Shown: one piece after another, positions 45,547 to 54,239 of the stretch
Layout of the letters: every line of letters begins with the position of its first letter
How positions within the stretch are numbered: position 1 is the stretch's first letter
Source: Desulfarculaceae bacterium
GTDB taxonomy: Bacteria > Desulfobacterota > Desulfarculia > Desulfarculales > Desulfarculaceae
Direction of reading: 5' to 3'
DNA: 64,000 nucleotides
Assembly (NCBI GenBank): GCA_021737645.1
Contig: JAIPDO010000006.1
Location: 38,032-102,031, forward strand
Notes under the pieces: generated by a model
What the model was told of the DNA's origin: nothing
Seen by the model: only the letters and a program-made list of their open reading frames with translations
Databases searched by the model: none
Program-made: the position numbers and the translations under genes

Positions 45547-46824
45547 ATGATCGTGGAAGGATCGTTGGAGCTTAAAGACTACATGTACGAGATGCGCCGG
45601 TGCATGCGTTGCGCCAGCTGCAAGTGGCTCGACCACATCTACATGCCTGACAACCGTTTCGTGTACCGTTGCCCCAGCTACGGCAAGTACTACTTCTCCA
45701 AGGTGGCCTACGGACGCCTAAAGCTGGGCCTGGCCCTCACCGAGGACCGCTTGGCCGACTCGCCGGGCATGAAGGACATGGTGTTCCAGTGCCTGATGTG
45801 CGGCTCCTGCGACAGCGGCTGTAAGCGCAACCTGGACCTGGAGGTGGGCTACTCCCTGGATGCCCTGCGCGGCCACATGGTTGAGAGCGGCCGCTACCCC
45901 AAGCAGCACCAGAAGCTCATCGACAACGTGGTCAAGACCAAGAACCGCTACGGCCTGCCCGCCAAACAGCGCACCGCCTGGAAGCCCACCAAGGCCAAGA
46001 AAAAGGCCGACACGGTGTACTTCGTGGGCTGCGGTGCCTCTTACAAAGAGAACAAGGTGGCCCAGGCCACGGACAAGATCCTGGGCGAGCTGGGCGGCTA
46101 CATGCTTCTGCCCGGCGAGCAGTGCTGCGGCCATCCCCTGTTCGCCATGGGCCACTACGATGCCTTCAAAAAGCAGATGGAGGTGAACCTCAAGGCCATG
46201 GCCAAGACCGGGGCCAAGCGCTTGGTCACCGCCTGCGCCGAGTGCTACAAGACCTGGAAGGTCGACTACCCCCGCCTGATGAAAAAGAGCACTTCCGATC
46301 TGCCCTTCGAGGTGGTGCACATCACCGAGTTGGTGGACGAGGCTTTGGGCAAGGGCGAGCTTCAGTTCAAGGGCAAGCTGGATATGAAGCTGGCCTGGCA
46401 CGACCCCTGTAACCTGGGCCGCATGTCCGAACCCTACACCCACTGGGAGGGCGACCGGGGCCAGTGGGGCTGCCTGGAGCCCTCCAAGGGCTTTGAGGCC
46501 AAGCAGTTCAACCGGGGCACCGCCGGCACCTACGAGCCTCCCCGCAACATTCTGGCGGCCATGGAGGGAGTGGAGGTGCTGGAGTTCAAGCGGCACCACG
46601 AGTTTTCCTGGTGCTGTGGCGGCCACGGCGGGGCGCCCGAGGCCTACCCCGACCTGGCGGCCTACGCGGTGGACGAGAGGCTGGAGGAGGCCAAGGCCGT
46701 GGGAGCCGAGGCCGTGGTGAGCGCCTGCCCCTATTGCAAGCAGCAGTTCGAGGCGGGCCAGAAGAAGCGGGACCATCAGGTCCCGGTCTTCGACATCACC
46801 GAGCTGATCGCCCAGGCGCTTTAG
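45547..46824 (+). CDS. CCG-domain Fe-S protein (GlcF/HdrD-like)
   Basis: 425-aa electron-transfer protein. Cluster 1 ligands are C19, C22, C25 and the remote C42; cluster 2 is the regular C82xxC85xxC88xxxC92. Two CCG (cysteine-rich) domains follow, marked by CCGHPLFAMG with CAECYK, and HDPCNLGR with SWCCGGHGG. These domains bind non-cubane or other clusters and reduce quinone or disulfide partners. It lies between two FAD-oxidase genes and probably serves both. ATG 45547 is set by AGGAGG 8 bases upstream. Confidence 0.9.
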   Translation: MIVEGSLELKDYMYEMRRCMRCASCKWLDHIYMPDNRFVYRCPSYGKYYFSKVAYGRLKLGLALTEDRLADSPGMKDMVFQCLMCGSCDSGCKRNLDLEVGYSLDALRGHMVESGRYPKQHQKLIDNVVKTKNRYGLPAKQRTAWKPTKAKKKADTVYFVGCGASYKENKVAQATDKILGELGGYMLLPGEQCCGHPLFAMGHYDAFKKQMEVNLKAMAKTGAKRLVTACAECYKTWKVDYPRLMKKSTSDLPFEVVHITELVDEALGKGELQFKGKLDMKLAWHDPCNLGRMSEPYTHWEGDRGQWGCLEPSKGFEAKQFNRGTAGTYEPPRNILAAMEGVEVLEFKRHHEFSWCCGGHGGAPEAYPDLAAYAVDERLEEAKAVGAEAVVSACPYCKQQFEAGQKKRDHQVPVFDITELIAQAL

Positions 46825-46839
46825 AGAAAGGAAGAGGCC

Positions 46840-48579
46840 ATGCCCAAAGTTACCGAAAAGGTATCCAAGGCGGCTTACAACGCCCTGCAAAATATAGTTG
46901 GACCCGAGTGGGTCACCGACGACGTGGCCATCACCGAGAGCTACGTCAAGGGCGGTGAGATCCACGACTGCATCTACCAGCGCGGCCAGCAGCCTCCCGG
47001 CGTGGTGGTCATGCCCAAGGACACCGAGGAGGTGCAGAAGATCGTCAAGGTCTGCATGCGCTACCACCTGCCCTACACCCCCATCGGAGCCTTCTGGGGG
47101 GTGCACTGCGGTGGCAAGGTGCCCTTCCACGTGTCCATCGACCTGTCGCGCATGCGCTCGTTGGAGTGGGACGAAAAGCAAATGGTGGCCATAGTGGGGC
47201 CGGGCCAGATTCACTCGCCGCTCCAGGCCGAGGCCCAGGAGCGGGGCATGTACACCATGACCCCCGGCGGCGGCTCCCAGGCGGCGGTGATCGGCAACAT
47301 GCTCACCTGCAACTACTCGCCGCTCAACTATCGCCTGGGCCTGGCCACCCGGCGCATCCTTGGGGTGGAGTGGGTGCTGCCCAACGGCGAGCTGATCCGC
47401 CTGGGCTCCCTGGCCACCAGCGACGACCCCTACTGGGGCGAGGGTCCCGGCCCGGACCTGCGCGGCCTGTTGCGCGGCTATCTGGGCTGGTGGGGCAAGG
47501 TGGGCATCATCACCAAGATGGCCATAAAGATGCACCCCCTGTTCCTGCCCGAGCGCATGAAGCCGGTGGAGCGGGGCATGATGAGCACCCTGGAGTTCCC
47601 GGACAACCGCATCAAGTGGTACAACTTCCGCATGCCCTCCGAGGATTCCATGCGCGACGCCATGCGCGAGATATCGCGCTGCGAGATCGGCGCGGCGGTT
47701 ATGCGCGTGCCCACCATCTGGCGCTACCGGGGCAAGTCCCGCTCCCGGGAGGACTTCTGGAGCAAGTGGGGGCCCGACGAGAAGAAGATTCGCGACTCCC
47801 GGGCCACTTCCTCGGTCTGCCGGGTGCTCTTGATCGGTTACACCAGCGAAGAGCAGCTCCAGTACGAGGAGTCGGTGCTCATGGGCATCATGGACGAGGT
47901 GGGCGGCGAGTTGGGCCGCACCAAGCAGTCCGACCAGTCCTGGATAAAGAACGCCGACTCGGCGGGCATGTGGTGGCCGGCCGGCGGCTACGTGTCGGTG
48001 GAGTTCGTGGTGGAGACCCTGGAGCACTCTTTCGCCAGGGGCAAGACCCTGCTCAAGGAGAAGGAGTCCAAGTTCACTCCGCCGCTGGTGGACGAGTACG
48101 GCGAAGAGGGCTGGATTCAGATGACCGACATGGGTCACACCAGCTACTTCGAGTTCCTCATCCAGTGGGACCCGGAAAACCCCCTGGGCAAGTACGAGTC
48201 CGGCGAGTACAAGGCCTGGGAGCACTGGGTGGCCAGCCAGCGCACGGCCATCGACAATGGCCAGTTTACCGCCAACATCGGCAGCCTGAGCGTAATGGGC
48301 CTCACCGGCCCGGCCTTCGGCCCCAACTACGGCGAGATCTACGACAAGGTGCGCCAGGCGGTGGATCCCCTGGACATATCCAACCCGCCGCTGGATCTGC
48401 ACGACCGGGTCATTGACGAGTTCGCGCCCAAGTGGAAGGAAGACTACGACTTCCAGACCTGGACCGACCTGATGCACGACGGCAAGGAGTGGTGGAAGGT
48501 CCTGACCAGCCGGGACATCGAGTGGAAGGACTGCCTGCCCGAGTGGTACTGGGACCGCGACGACAAGGAAATCGGTTGA
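46840..48579 (+). CDS. FAD-linked oxidase, long form
   Basis: Second VAO-type flavoprotein, 579 aa, clearly different from the one at 44070. The PCMH FAD domain shows PPGVVVMPKDTEEVQKIV, LPYTPIGAFWG, GPGQIHSPLQAEA and TPGGGSQAAVIGNML. The C-terminus is rich in Trp and acidic residues (KWKEDYDFQTW, PEWYWDRDDKEIG). It starts 15 bases after the Fe-S gene and is followed by a strong terminator, closing the three-gene operon. Confidence 0.87.
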   Translation: MPKVTEKVSKAAYNALQNIVGPEWVTDDVAITESYVKGGEIHDCIYQRGQQPPGVVVMPKDTEEVQKIVKVCMRYHLPYTPIGAFWGVHCGGKVPFHVSIDLSRMRSLEWDEKQMVAIVGPGQIHSPLQAEAQERGMYTMTPGGGSQAAVIGNMLTCNYSPLNYRLGLATRRILGVEWVLPNGELIRLGSLATSDDPYWGEGPGPDLRGLLRGYLGWWGKVGIITKMAIKMHPLFLPERMKPVERGMMSTLEFPDNRIKWYNFRMPSEDSMRDAMREISRCEIGAAVMRVPTIWRYRGKSRSREDFWSKWGPDEKKIRDSRATSSVCRVLLIGYTSEEQLQYEESVLMGIMDEVGGELGRTKQSDQSWIKNADSAGMWWPAGGYVSVEFVVETLEHSFARGKTLLKEKESKFTPPLVDEYGEEGWIQMTDMGHTSYFEFLIQWDPENPLGKYESGEYKAWEHWVASQRTAIDNGQFTANIGSLSVMGLTGPAFGPNYGEIYDKVRQAVDPLDISNPPLDLHDRVIDEFAPKWKEDYDFQTWTDLMHDGKEWWKVLTSRDIEWKDCLPEWYWDRDDKEIG

Positions 48580-48587
48580 CCCTGGGG

Positions 48588-48628
48588 GGGCCGGAGCCTA
48601 AATTTAAGCTCCGGCCCATCCCTTTTTT
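48588..48628 (+). terminator. Rho-independent terminator
   Basis: Perfect 10-bp stem GGGCCGGAGC/GCTCCGGCCC, then CATCCCTTTTTT. It ends the FAD-oxidase operon. Confidence 0.88.
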
Positions 48629-48645
48629 CCCGCAGGAGTCAATCA

Positions 48646-49584
48646 GTGTCTAGACCAAGTATGGCGGTTGTAGGCATCGGCGCCACCGGTGCGGTGCTGG
48701 CCGCGGCATTGCTAAAGGAGCGCCCGGACACGTTGCTGGTGGCCTCGTCCGAGCCCAAGGCGGCCACCCTTAGAGACAACGGCCTGAGCGTTAGCGGGGC
48801 CATCACCTATCAGGCCCCGGTGGAGCGAGCCGTGGGCGGGGTGCACGCCCTGGCCGACGCGCCGCCCGAGGTGATCATCCTGGCCACCAAGACCTTTCAC
48901 TTGCCCAAGGTGCTGGACGAGTTGGCCGCCGTGTTCCGGCCGGGCATGAAGATCGTCAGCGCCCACAACGGCCTGGGCACCGAGGACCTCATCGCCCAGC
49001 GCTTCGGCCCCCAGGCGGCGCTGCGCATGTCCCTGAACTACGGCGTGGGTATGCTCTCCCCCGGCCAGGTGCAGGTGGCCTTTTTCAACCGGCCCAACCA
49101 TCTGGGCGTGCTGGACCCAGCCTCCGAAACGGCGGGCCGGGACCTGGCCGACACCCTGACCAGGGCGGGCCTGGACACCGAGCTGGTGCCGGACATCAAG
49201 CTGTTCATCTGGAAAAAGATGGTCATGAAGTGCACCATGGCCAACATCTGCGCGGTGACCGACCGCACCATCCGGGCCTGTCTGGACGATCCGCCCACCC
49301 GGCGCATCGCCGACGCCTGCTTCCAGGAGATACTGGGCGTGGCCAAGGCCAAGGGCTACGACCTGGGCCAGGGCTATTTGGAGCAAGTGATGGGCTATCT
49401 GGACAAGGTGGGGGCGCACAAGGACTCCATGTGCGTGGACCTGGCCAACCAGGCGCCCACGGAGATCGAGTTTTTGGGCGGCAAGGTGTGTGAGTACGCC
49501 GATGAGGCGGGGTTGGCCGTGCCTCACTACCAGGTGATGACCGACCTGGTGCGAGCCCTGGAGAACAATTACCTGAATAAATAG
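48646..49584 (+). CDS. Ketopantoate reductase-like (ApbA/PanE family) protein
   Basis: 312-aa NADPH-dependent 2-oxoacid reductase fold. The N-terminal loop is GIGATGAVLAAAL, with KTFHLPKVL and AHNGLGTEDLIA in the Rossmann domain, a catalytic-type Lys in WKKMVMKCTMANI, and a Glu/Asn-rich C-terminal helix domain. GTG start with GCAGGAG 8 bases upstream. Because catabolic genes surround it, it may reduce a 2-oxoacid other than ketopantoate; PanE proper is possible. Confidence 0.8.
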   Translation: MSRPSMAVVGIGATGAVLAAALLKERPDTLLVASSEPKAATLRDNGLSVSGAITYQAPVERAVGGVHALADAPPEVIILATKTFHLPKVLDELAAVFRPGMKIVSAHNGLGTEDLIAQRFGPQAALRMSLNYGVGMLSPGQVQVAFFNRPNHLGVLDPASETAGRDLADTLTRAGLDTELVPDIKLFIWKKMVMKCTMANICAVTDRTIRACLDDPPTRRIADACFQEILGVAKAKGYDLGQGYLEQVMGYLDKVGAHKDSMCVDLANQAPTEIEFLGGKVCEYADEAGLAVPHYQVMTDLVRALENNYLNK

Positions 49585-49623
49585 GGCCGCTGCATTGGCG
49601 GCGGAAAACTAGGCGCGGGGCCC

Positions 49624-51063
49624 ATGGCTGACATCCTGCTCATAGACACCAACACCACGCCTTTTAACGAGGCCTTTCCGGTCTACCCCATCGGCCTGGA
49701 TTATCTGCAAGGGGCTCTGGCCGACAGCGGCCTGGGCACCGCCAAAATCCTGGACCTGACCCGGGCGGGCGGCCCCCTGGCCTCCCGCGACCTGAGCGAG
49801 CGCGGGGCGCGCAGCCTGGCTATGATCCAAAAGGCCCTGGCCTCCCAGCCCTGGGACGTGGTGGGCCTGAGCCTGCGCAACATCGACTCCACCTATCCCA
49901 CCCTGGAGGGTGAGGCCCATCTGCACCACTATTTGCCCCAACTGGCCGCCTATTTGGACTGCGTGCAGGAAAATGCCTCGCCCGACACCCACGTATTGCT
50001 GGGGGGCACCGGATTTTCCATGATGCCGGGAGCCTTCCTGGAGGGACGTCCGGACACCTGGCACGGCCTGGTGGGCCCGGCGGAGAGCGCCTTCCCTCAA
50101 ACCGTGCGCGCCATCGTCGAACAAGGCGAGGCCCCTCGCTTGTCGCGCCAAGAGCGCGGCGGCGTCCTGGGCAGCCTGCAAAACCGCGAGCTCTTGGCCC
50201 GCTATCTGGAACTGCCGGTGGGGGAGGGCACCTTTGGCCTGCGCACCAAGGTGGGCTGCGGCCAGGCCTGCGGCTACTGCCCCTATCCCCTGATCAACGG
50301 GCCGGGGCAGCGCTTCAAGGACCCGGCTGAGGTGGCGGAGGAACTTAAGCTGCTGGCCTCGGTGCATGGGGGACGGCCCACGCCCGCGCCTCTGCGTTTC
50401 ATGTTCGCGGACGATATCTTCAACCGCCCCTTGGCTCACGCCAAGACGGTGCTCACGCGCATGCGGGACGAGGGGATCATTCCCTACTCCTGGCACGCCT
50501 ATCTGGACCCCGGCCAGATCGACCGCGAGTTTTTGGAACTGGTCAAGGACACCAACGGCTGGTGCCGCCACGAGCACCCCGACGCTAGCGGCGGCCGGGC
50601 CATGTTCTTTCCGTTCGATATGGAGAGCGGCTCCGACCGCATGCTTGCCCGCCTGGGCAAGCCCTACAACCGCGAAAAGCTGATGGCCTCGGTGGAGGCC
50701 TTCCGCTCCGCTTCGTCCGGCTGGCTGGCCGGGGGGGAGCTGGACCACGTGGCCTTCGGCTTCCACCTGCTGCTGGGATACCCCGGCGAGGACGAGGCCA
50801 GCGTGGGCGAGACCTGTGAATTCATAAACCGCACCCGGCCCCAGCAGGTGGCGGTGCAGCTGGGGGTGCGGGTCTACCCGGACACCCCCCTGGCCCGGCG
50901 CACCAAGGGCGAGCTGTGGCGCGAAGAAAAAGACCTGTACCAGCCCATCTTCGCGCCCGTGGACGAAAACGCGGTGCTGGGCTGGCTGCGCAAACATCTG
51001 GACGCGGACTACGACCGCCTGAGCCGCAAGGGCAACATGCTGCTCATCAGCCGGGAAGGCTAA
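49624..51063 (+). CDS. Radical SAM protein with cobalamin-binding-type N-terminus
   Basis: 479 aa. Residues ~1-165 resemble the B12-binding Rossmann domain found before radical SAM domains (PIGLDYLQGAL, DVVGLSLRNID, VLLGGTGFS, LVGPAESAFP) but lack the DxHxxG cobalt ligand, as in many class B enzymes that bind B12 base-off without His. The radical SAM cluster is C212xxxC216xxC219 (CGQACGYC). Downstream, SGSDRMLARLGKPYNREKLM and LLLGYPGEDE are usual. Likely a methyltransferase or other radical enzyme; no substrate can be named. Next gene is an acyl-CoA dehydrogenase. Confidence 0.85.
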   Translation: MADILLIDTNTTPFNEAFPVYPIGLDYLQGALADSGLGTAKILDLTRAGGPLASRDLSERGARSLAMIQKALASQPWDVVGLSLRNIDSTYPTLEGEAHLHHYLPQLAAYLDCVQENASPDTHVLLGGTGFSMMPGAFLEGRPDTWHGLVGPAESAFPQTVRAIVEQGEAPRLSRQERGGVLGSLQNRELLARYLELPVGEGTFGLRTKVGCGQACGYCPYPLINGPGQRFKDPAEVAEELKLLASVHGGRPTPAPLRFMFADDIFNRPLAHAKTVLTRMRDEGIIPYSWHAYLDPGQIDREFLELVKDTNGWCRHEHPDASGGRAMFFPFDMESGSDRMLARLGKPYNREKLMASVEAFRSASSGWLAGGELDHVAFGFHLLLGYPGEDEASVGETCEFINRTRPQQVAVQLGVRVYPDTPLARRTKGELWREEKDLYQPIFAPVDENAVLGWLRKHLDADYDRLSRKGNMLLISREG

Positions 51064-51106
51064 AGCCGGGCGGACTTGCCGTTTTAGCAAAAGAAGGGGA
51101 CTTCTA

Positions 51107-52249
51107 ATGGACTTTGAACTGGGCGAAGAACAAAGACTGATCCAGGAAACCGCCTACCGCTTTGCGGTGCAGGAGATGGCCCCAGTGGCCAAAATGCACG
51201 ACCGCGAGGAGAAGTATCCCCGGGAACTGGTGCGCAAGGCGGCGGAGATCGGCCTGGTAGGGCCTACCATCCCCGAGGAATACGGCGGGCCAGGCTTCGG
51301 CTTTTTGGAGCAGGCCCTTATAGCCGAGCAGATGGCCCGGGTGGATCTGGGCATCACCCAGGCCATCGAGTCGGCCGCCTTTGGTTCGCAAAACATCGCC
51401 TTTTTCGGCACCGAGGAGCAGAAGCAAAAGTATTTGCCGGTACTGGCCGCGGGAGAGGCCATCGCCGCCGGAGCCTACACCGAGCCTGACGCGGGCACCG
51501 ATGTGGCCGCCGCCCGCACCAAGGCGGTCATGGACGGCGACGAGTGGGTGATAACCGGCAACAAGATGTTCATCACCAACGGCACGGTGTGCGACTTCAT
51601 GGCCGTGTTCTGCCTAACCGACCCCCAGGCCGCCTCGCCCCACCAACGCCACAGCCTGATCATGGTGGAATCGGGCCTGCCCGGAGTGACCGCCACGCCC
51701 ATCAAGGGCAAGATGGGCCTCAGGGCCTCCGACACCGCCGAGGTGGCCTTTGATCAGGTGCGGGTGCCCCTGGGCAATCTGGTGGGTGAGCGGGGTAAGG
51801 GCTTCAAGCAGCTCATGCACTTTTTCGACGCCACCCGCACCACCGTGGCCGGTCAGGGGGTGGGCCTGGCCCAGGGCGCTTTGGAACTGGCTGTGGCCTA
51901 CGCCAAGGAGCGGGTCACCTTTGGCCGCCCGTTGATCAGCAACCAGGCCATCCAGTTCACCCTGGCGGAGATGGCCACCCGCATTGAGCTGGCCCGCCAG
52001 GCCACCTACCGGGCCGCCTGGCTGGTGGACCAGGGCCGCCCGGACCCGGTGTTCAATTCCATGGCCAAGTATTACGCCGGGGAGATGGCGGTGTGGGTGT
52101 GCAACCAGGCTTTGCAAATGCACGGCGGCTACGGCTATGTGGACGAGTACGACATCTCGCGCTTCTACCGCGACGCCAAGATTCTGGAGATCTACGAGGG
52201 CACCAAGGAAGCGGAAAAAATGGTCATCGCCAAAAAGATGTTCCTATAG
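51107..52249 (+). CDS. Acyl-CoA dehydrogenase
   Basis: FAD enzyme, 380 aa, usual length. Blocks: YTEPDAGTDVAAARTKA, the beta-domain KMGLRASDTAEVAFDQVRVP, GFKQLMHFFDATR, QALQMHGGYGYVDEY, and the C-terminal EIYEGTKEAEKMVIA, where the Glu of YEGT is the usual catalytic base. It introduces the 2,3 double bond in an acyl-CoA and hands electrons to ETF (no ETF genes here). Acyl specificity is not readable. Confidence 0.93.
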   Translation: MDFELGEEQRLIQETAYRFAVQEMAPVAKMHDREEKYPRELVRKAAEIGLVGPTIPEEYGGPGFGFLEQALIAEQMARVDLGITQAIESAAFGSQNIAFFGTEEQKQKYLPVLAAGEAIAAGAYTEPDAGTDVAAARTKAVMDGDEWVITGNKMFITNGTVCDFMAVFCLTDPQAASPHQRHSLIMVESGLPGVTATPIKGKMGLRASDTAEVAFDQVRVPLGNLVGERGKGFKQLMHFFDATRTTVAGQGVGLAQGALELAVAYAKERVTFGRPLISNQAIQFTLAEMATRIELARQATYRAAWLVDQGRPDPVFNSMAKYYAGEMAVWVCNQALQMHGGYGYVDEYDISRFYRDAKILEIYEGTKEAEKMVIAKKMFL

Positions 52250-52266
52250 GAGGCGGCGCCTACACC

Positions 52267-52452
52267 GTGAGCGCACAACAAAGCGGAACCACGAAGCAAG
52301 CAGGGGGAGAATCCTCCAAGGGCAGCAAGATGGAGATTTACGGCGTGGAGTTGCGCCAAAAGAGAGTGACCCGCAGCAGTCGCAACCAGGGGCGTATCTA
52401 CCTTCCGCTGAGTTGGCTGGGCAAGCGAGTTAAAATAGTGAGGATGGATTAG
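52267..52452 (+). CDS. Small DUF2080-like protein
   Basis: 61-aa protein from a GTG with AGGAGG 13 bases upstream, or 40 aa from the ATG at 52330. The C-terminal part (VTRSSRNQGRIYLPLSWLG, then KRVKIVRMD) matches the pattern of DUF2080, small AbrB-like proteins often tied to transposons. It follows the acyl-CoA dehydrogenase and precedes an AT-rich non-coding stretch. Family assignment is from memory of the motif. Confidence 0.55.
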   Translation: MSAQQSGTTKQAGGESSKGSKMEIYGVELRQKRVTRSSRNQGRIYLPLSWLGKRVKIVRMD

Positions 52453-53126
52453 AGCCTTGGCATCGCCTGGAGCTATGCTTATATAAAATACTTATTTTAA
52501 AGGTCAAATTGCGATAAAGGCTCTACCGGCGCGCTCAAATAAACAAGTAATTAATAATAAACATATATAATTGAATCCCGCGGTCTAACCGGCACGTTGC
52601 ACTTCGCAATTTTTAATCGGCATAACAAATTGAATTTAAAGCATATTATTTGTATGCGCCGCCTTGGTCTTGCTAAGTGATTAATATGGGGTGATATTTT
52701 GTCCTTTCATACGCACCCTGCCGTTGAAGCGGCCTCGGGCTGGGCCTAACCGCCTTCCACCCGCCGTGCAGCCTTGTTTATCGCGTTGATAGAAACAGTT
52801 ATCTCTAAAGGCATGACAGGGAAGCTGTTGATTATAGAAAACTACTTGACAGCGATAAAAAGATTAAACTATAAAATAATTAACTATAAATTAATGAGGC
52901 GTCGCATCTATGCCAGCTTCATGCCCGTGGAAGGATCACCAACAGCAACCGGTAAATCATCCCTGAACAATGGGTAGAAATCCGCAACACTGATTCGTAC
53001 AAATTGACCCCTGTCCCGCCACGTTTGGGCCATCGGAGCTGAAACAACCCAAGGCCTCTTCTTTCAGTCGTTTATTAGGGGCGGTCCAGCCGCACCCTTT
53101 AAAAACCGTAGAAAAGGAGGGTTCGG
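52453..53126. other. AT-rich intergenic region before the TRAP operon
   Basis: 674 bases of low GC, unlike the rest of the window. Short open frames exist (for example 52774-52977) but lack ribosome sites or recognisable sequence. It contains one strong sigma-70 promoter and, near 52995, the stretch TTGACCCCTGTCCC, a sequence I associate with mobile-element edges. No tRNA or hairpin terminator was seen. Confidence 0.6.
52846..52875 (+). promoter_or_regulatory. Sigma-70 promoter
   Basis: TTGACA (52846-52851), 18 bases, then TATAAA (52870-52875), in AT-rich DNA about 250 bases upstream of the TRAP binding protein. Probably drives dctPQM. Confidence 0.55.
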
Positions 53127-54143
53127 ATGGTGGCTAATATTATTGGGCCGTGGAGGGGACTGTTCCGGCTCTGTGTCGCAGCCTTGCTGGCGGCGGCGTT
53201 CCTGCTGGCTCCCGCCGGCGCGGCGGTGGCCAAGGATACCTACCAACTCAAGGCCATTTCGGCCTTTCCCAAAAACCATCCCCACAACTTGGGGCTGCCC
53301 CTGTTCATCAAGTTGGTGGAGGAAAAATCTCATGGCCGCCTGAAGATCAACTGGCTGGGCGGCCCCGAGGTGGTCAAGACCTTTGACCAGGCCGAGGCCC
53401 TGCGCCGGGGCTCGGTGGACATGTTGCTCTACAACCCCTTCTCCTTCTTCAAGCCCCTGGGCGCCATTTTCATGTGCCGGGGCCTGTCCCAGATTCCCGC
53501 CTGGCAGGAGCGCCAGACCGGGGCCTTCGACCTGTGGGTGAAGGTGTTCCGCGAGAAAGTCAACGCCGAGTACCTGGGCTCGCTCAATTCGCTGGTGCCC
53601 TTCAGGCTGTTCCTCAACAAGAAGATCACCGGCGTGGACGGGCTCAAGGGCCTCAAGATCAGGGTGGCCCCCCTGTACATGCCCTGGATGAGGGCCCTGG
53701 GGGCCAAGCCCATCACCATCCCGCCCATGGAGATATACACCGCCATGCAGCGCGGCGTGGTGGACGGCTTCGTGTGGCCCGCCTACGCCATTCCCGGCCT
53801 GGGCTGGCACGAGGTCACCAAATACATGGTGATTCCCGGCGCCTTCCAGATCGAGCCAGCCACCATCGTAAACCTGGACAAGTTCAACGCGCTGCCCAAG
53901 GACCTCCAGAAGGTGCTCAAGGACGTCACCGAGATCATGGAAGGTATCGACACGGCCCGTTCTTTGGTGCGCATGGAGACGGACTGGAAGATCATGAGCG
54001 CCGCGGGCATGCAGAAGCTGGTCCTGCCCCCGGCCGACGCCAAGAAGTTCGTGGACACGGCCAACGAGGTGACCTGGAAGTACGTGATCGAACAGGCCCC
54101 CAAGTACGCGCCCGAAATGCGCAAGCTGACCACCAAGAAGTAA
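53127..54143 (+). CDS. dctP: TRAP transporter solute-binding protein, DctP type
   Basis: 338-aa periplasmic receptor of a TRAP importer. A long Sec signal (RLCVAALLAAAFLLAPAGAA, cut near AVAKD) precedes the typical DctP blocks FIKLVEEKSHGRLKI, RRGSVDMLLYNPFS, GLKGLKIRVAPLYMPWMRALGA and PPMEIYTAMQRGVVDGF. AAGGAGGG precedes the ATG. TRAP systems import carboxylates using an ion gradient; a ligase and thioesterase follow, supporting an organic-acid ligand (inference). Confidence 0.92.
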   Translation: MVANIIGPWRGLFRLCVAALLAAAFLLAPAGAAVAKDTYQLKAISAFPKNHPHNLGLPLFIKLVEEKSHGRLKINWLGGPEVVKTFDQAEALRRGSVDMLLYNPFSFFKPLGAIFMCRGLSQIPAWQERQTGAFDLWVKVFREKVNAEYLGSLNSLVPFRLFLNKKITGVDGLKGLKIRVAPLYMPWMRALGAKPITIPPMEIYTAMQRGVVDGFVWPAYAIPGLGWHEVTKYMVIPGAFQIEPATIVNLDKFNALPKDLQKVLKDVTEIMEGIDTARSLVRMETDWKIMSAAGMQKLVLPPADAKKFVDTANEVTWKYVIEQAPKYAPEMRKLTTKK

Positions 54144-54148
54144 CCACC

Positions 54149-54181
54149 GCGCCCCGGCTCCTCACCAAGGGGCCGGGGCGC
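54149..54181 (+). other. Hairpin between dctP and dctQ
   Basis: Perfect 10-bp stem GCGCCCCGGC/GCCGGGGCGC, 13-base loop, no U-run. It likely favours binding-protein mRNA over permease mRNA. Confidence 0.6.
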
Positions 54182-54239
54182 TCCACTGGGGCCCGCGTGA
54201 CGGCATCCTTCGGCGCGTAGCGGCCCTTCAGGGAGGCGT

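Noticed and set aside
45718..48477. 919-codon minus-strand frame
   Set aside because: It spans the antisense of the Fe-S and FAD-oxidase genes, has no domain features, and real genes with motifs and ribosome sites lie on the other strand.
52774..52977. 67-codon plus-strand frame in AT-rich DNA
   Set aside because: Start lacks a ribosome site, sequence is low-complexity Lys/Ile/Asn from AT bias, and a strong promoter lies inside it.
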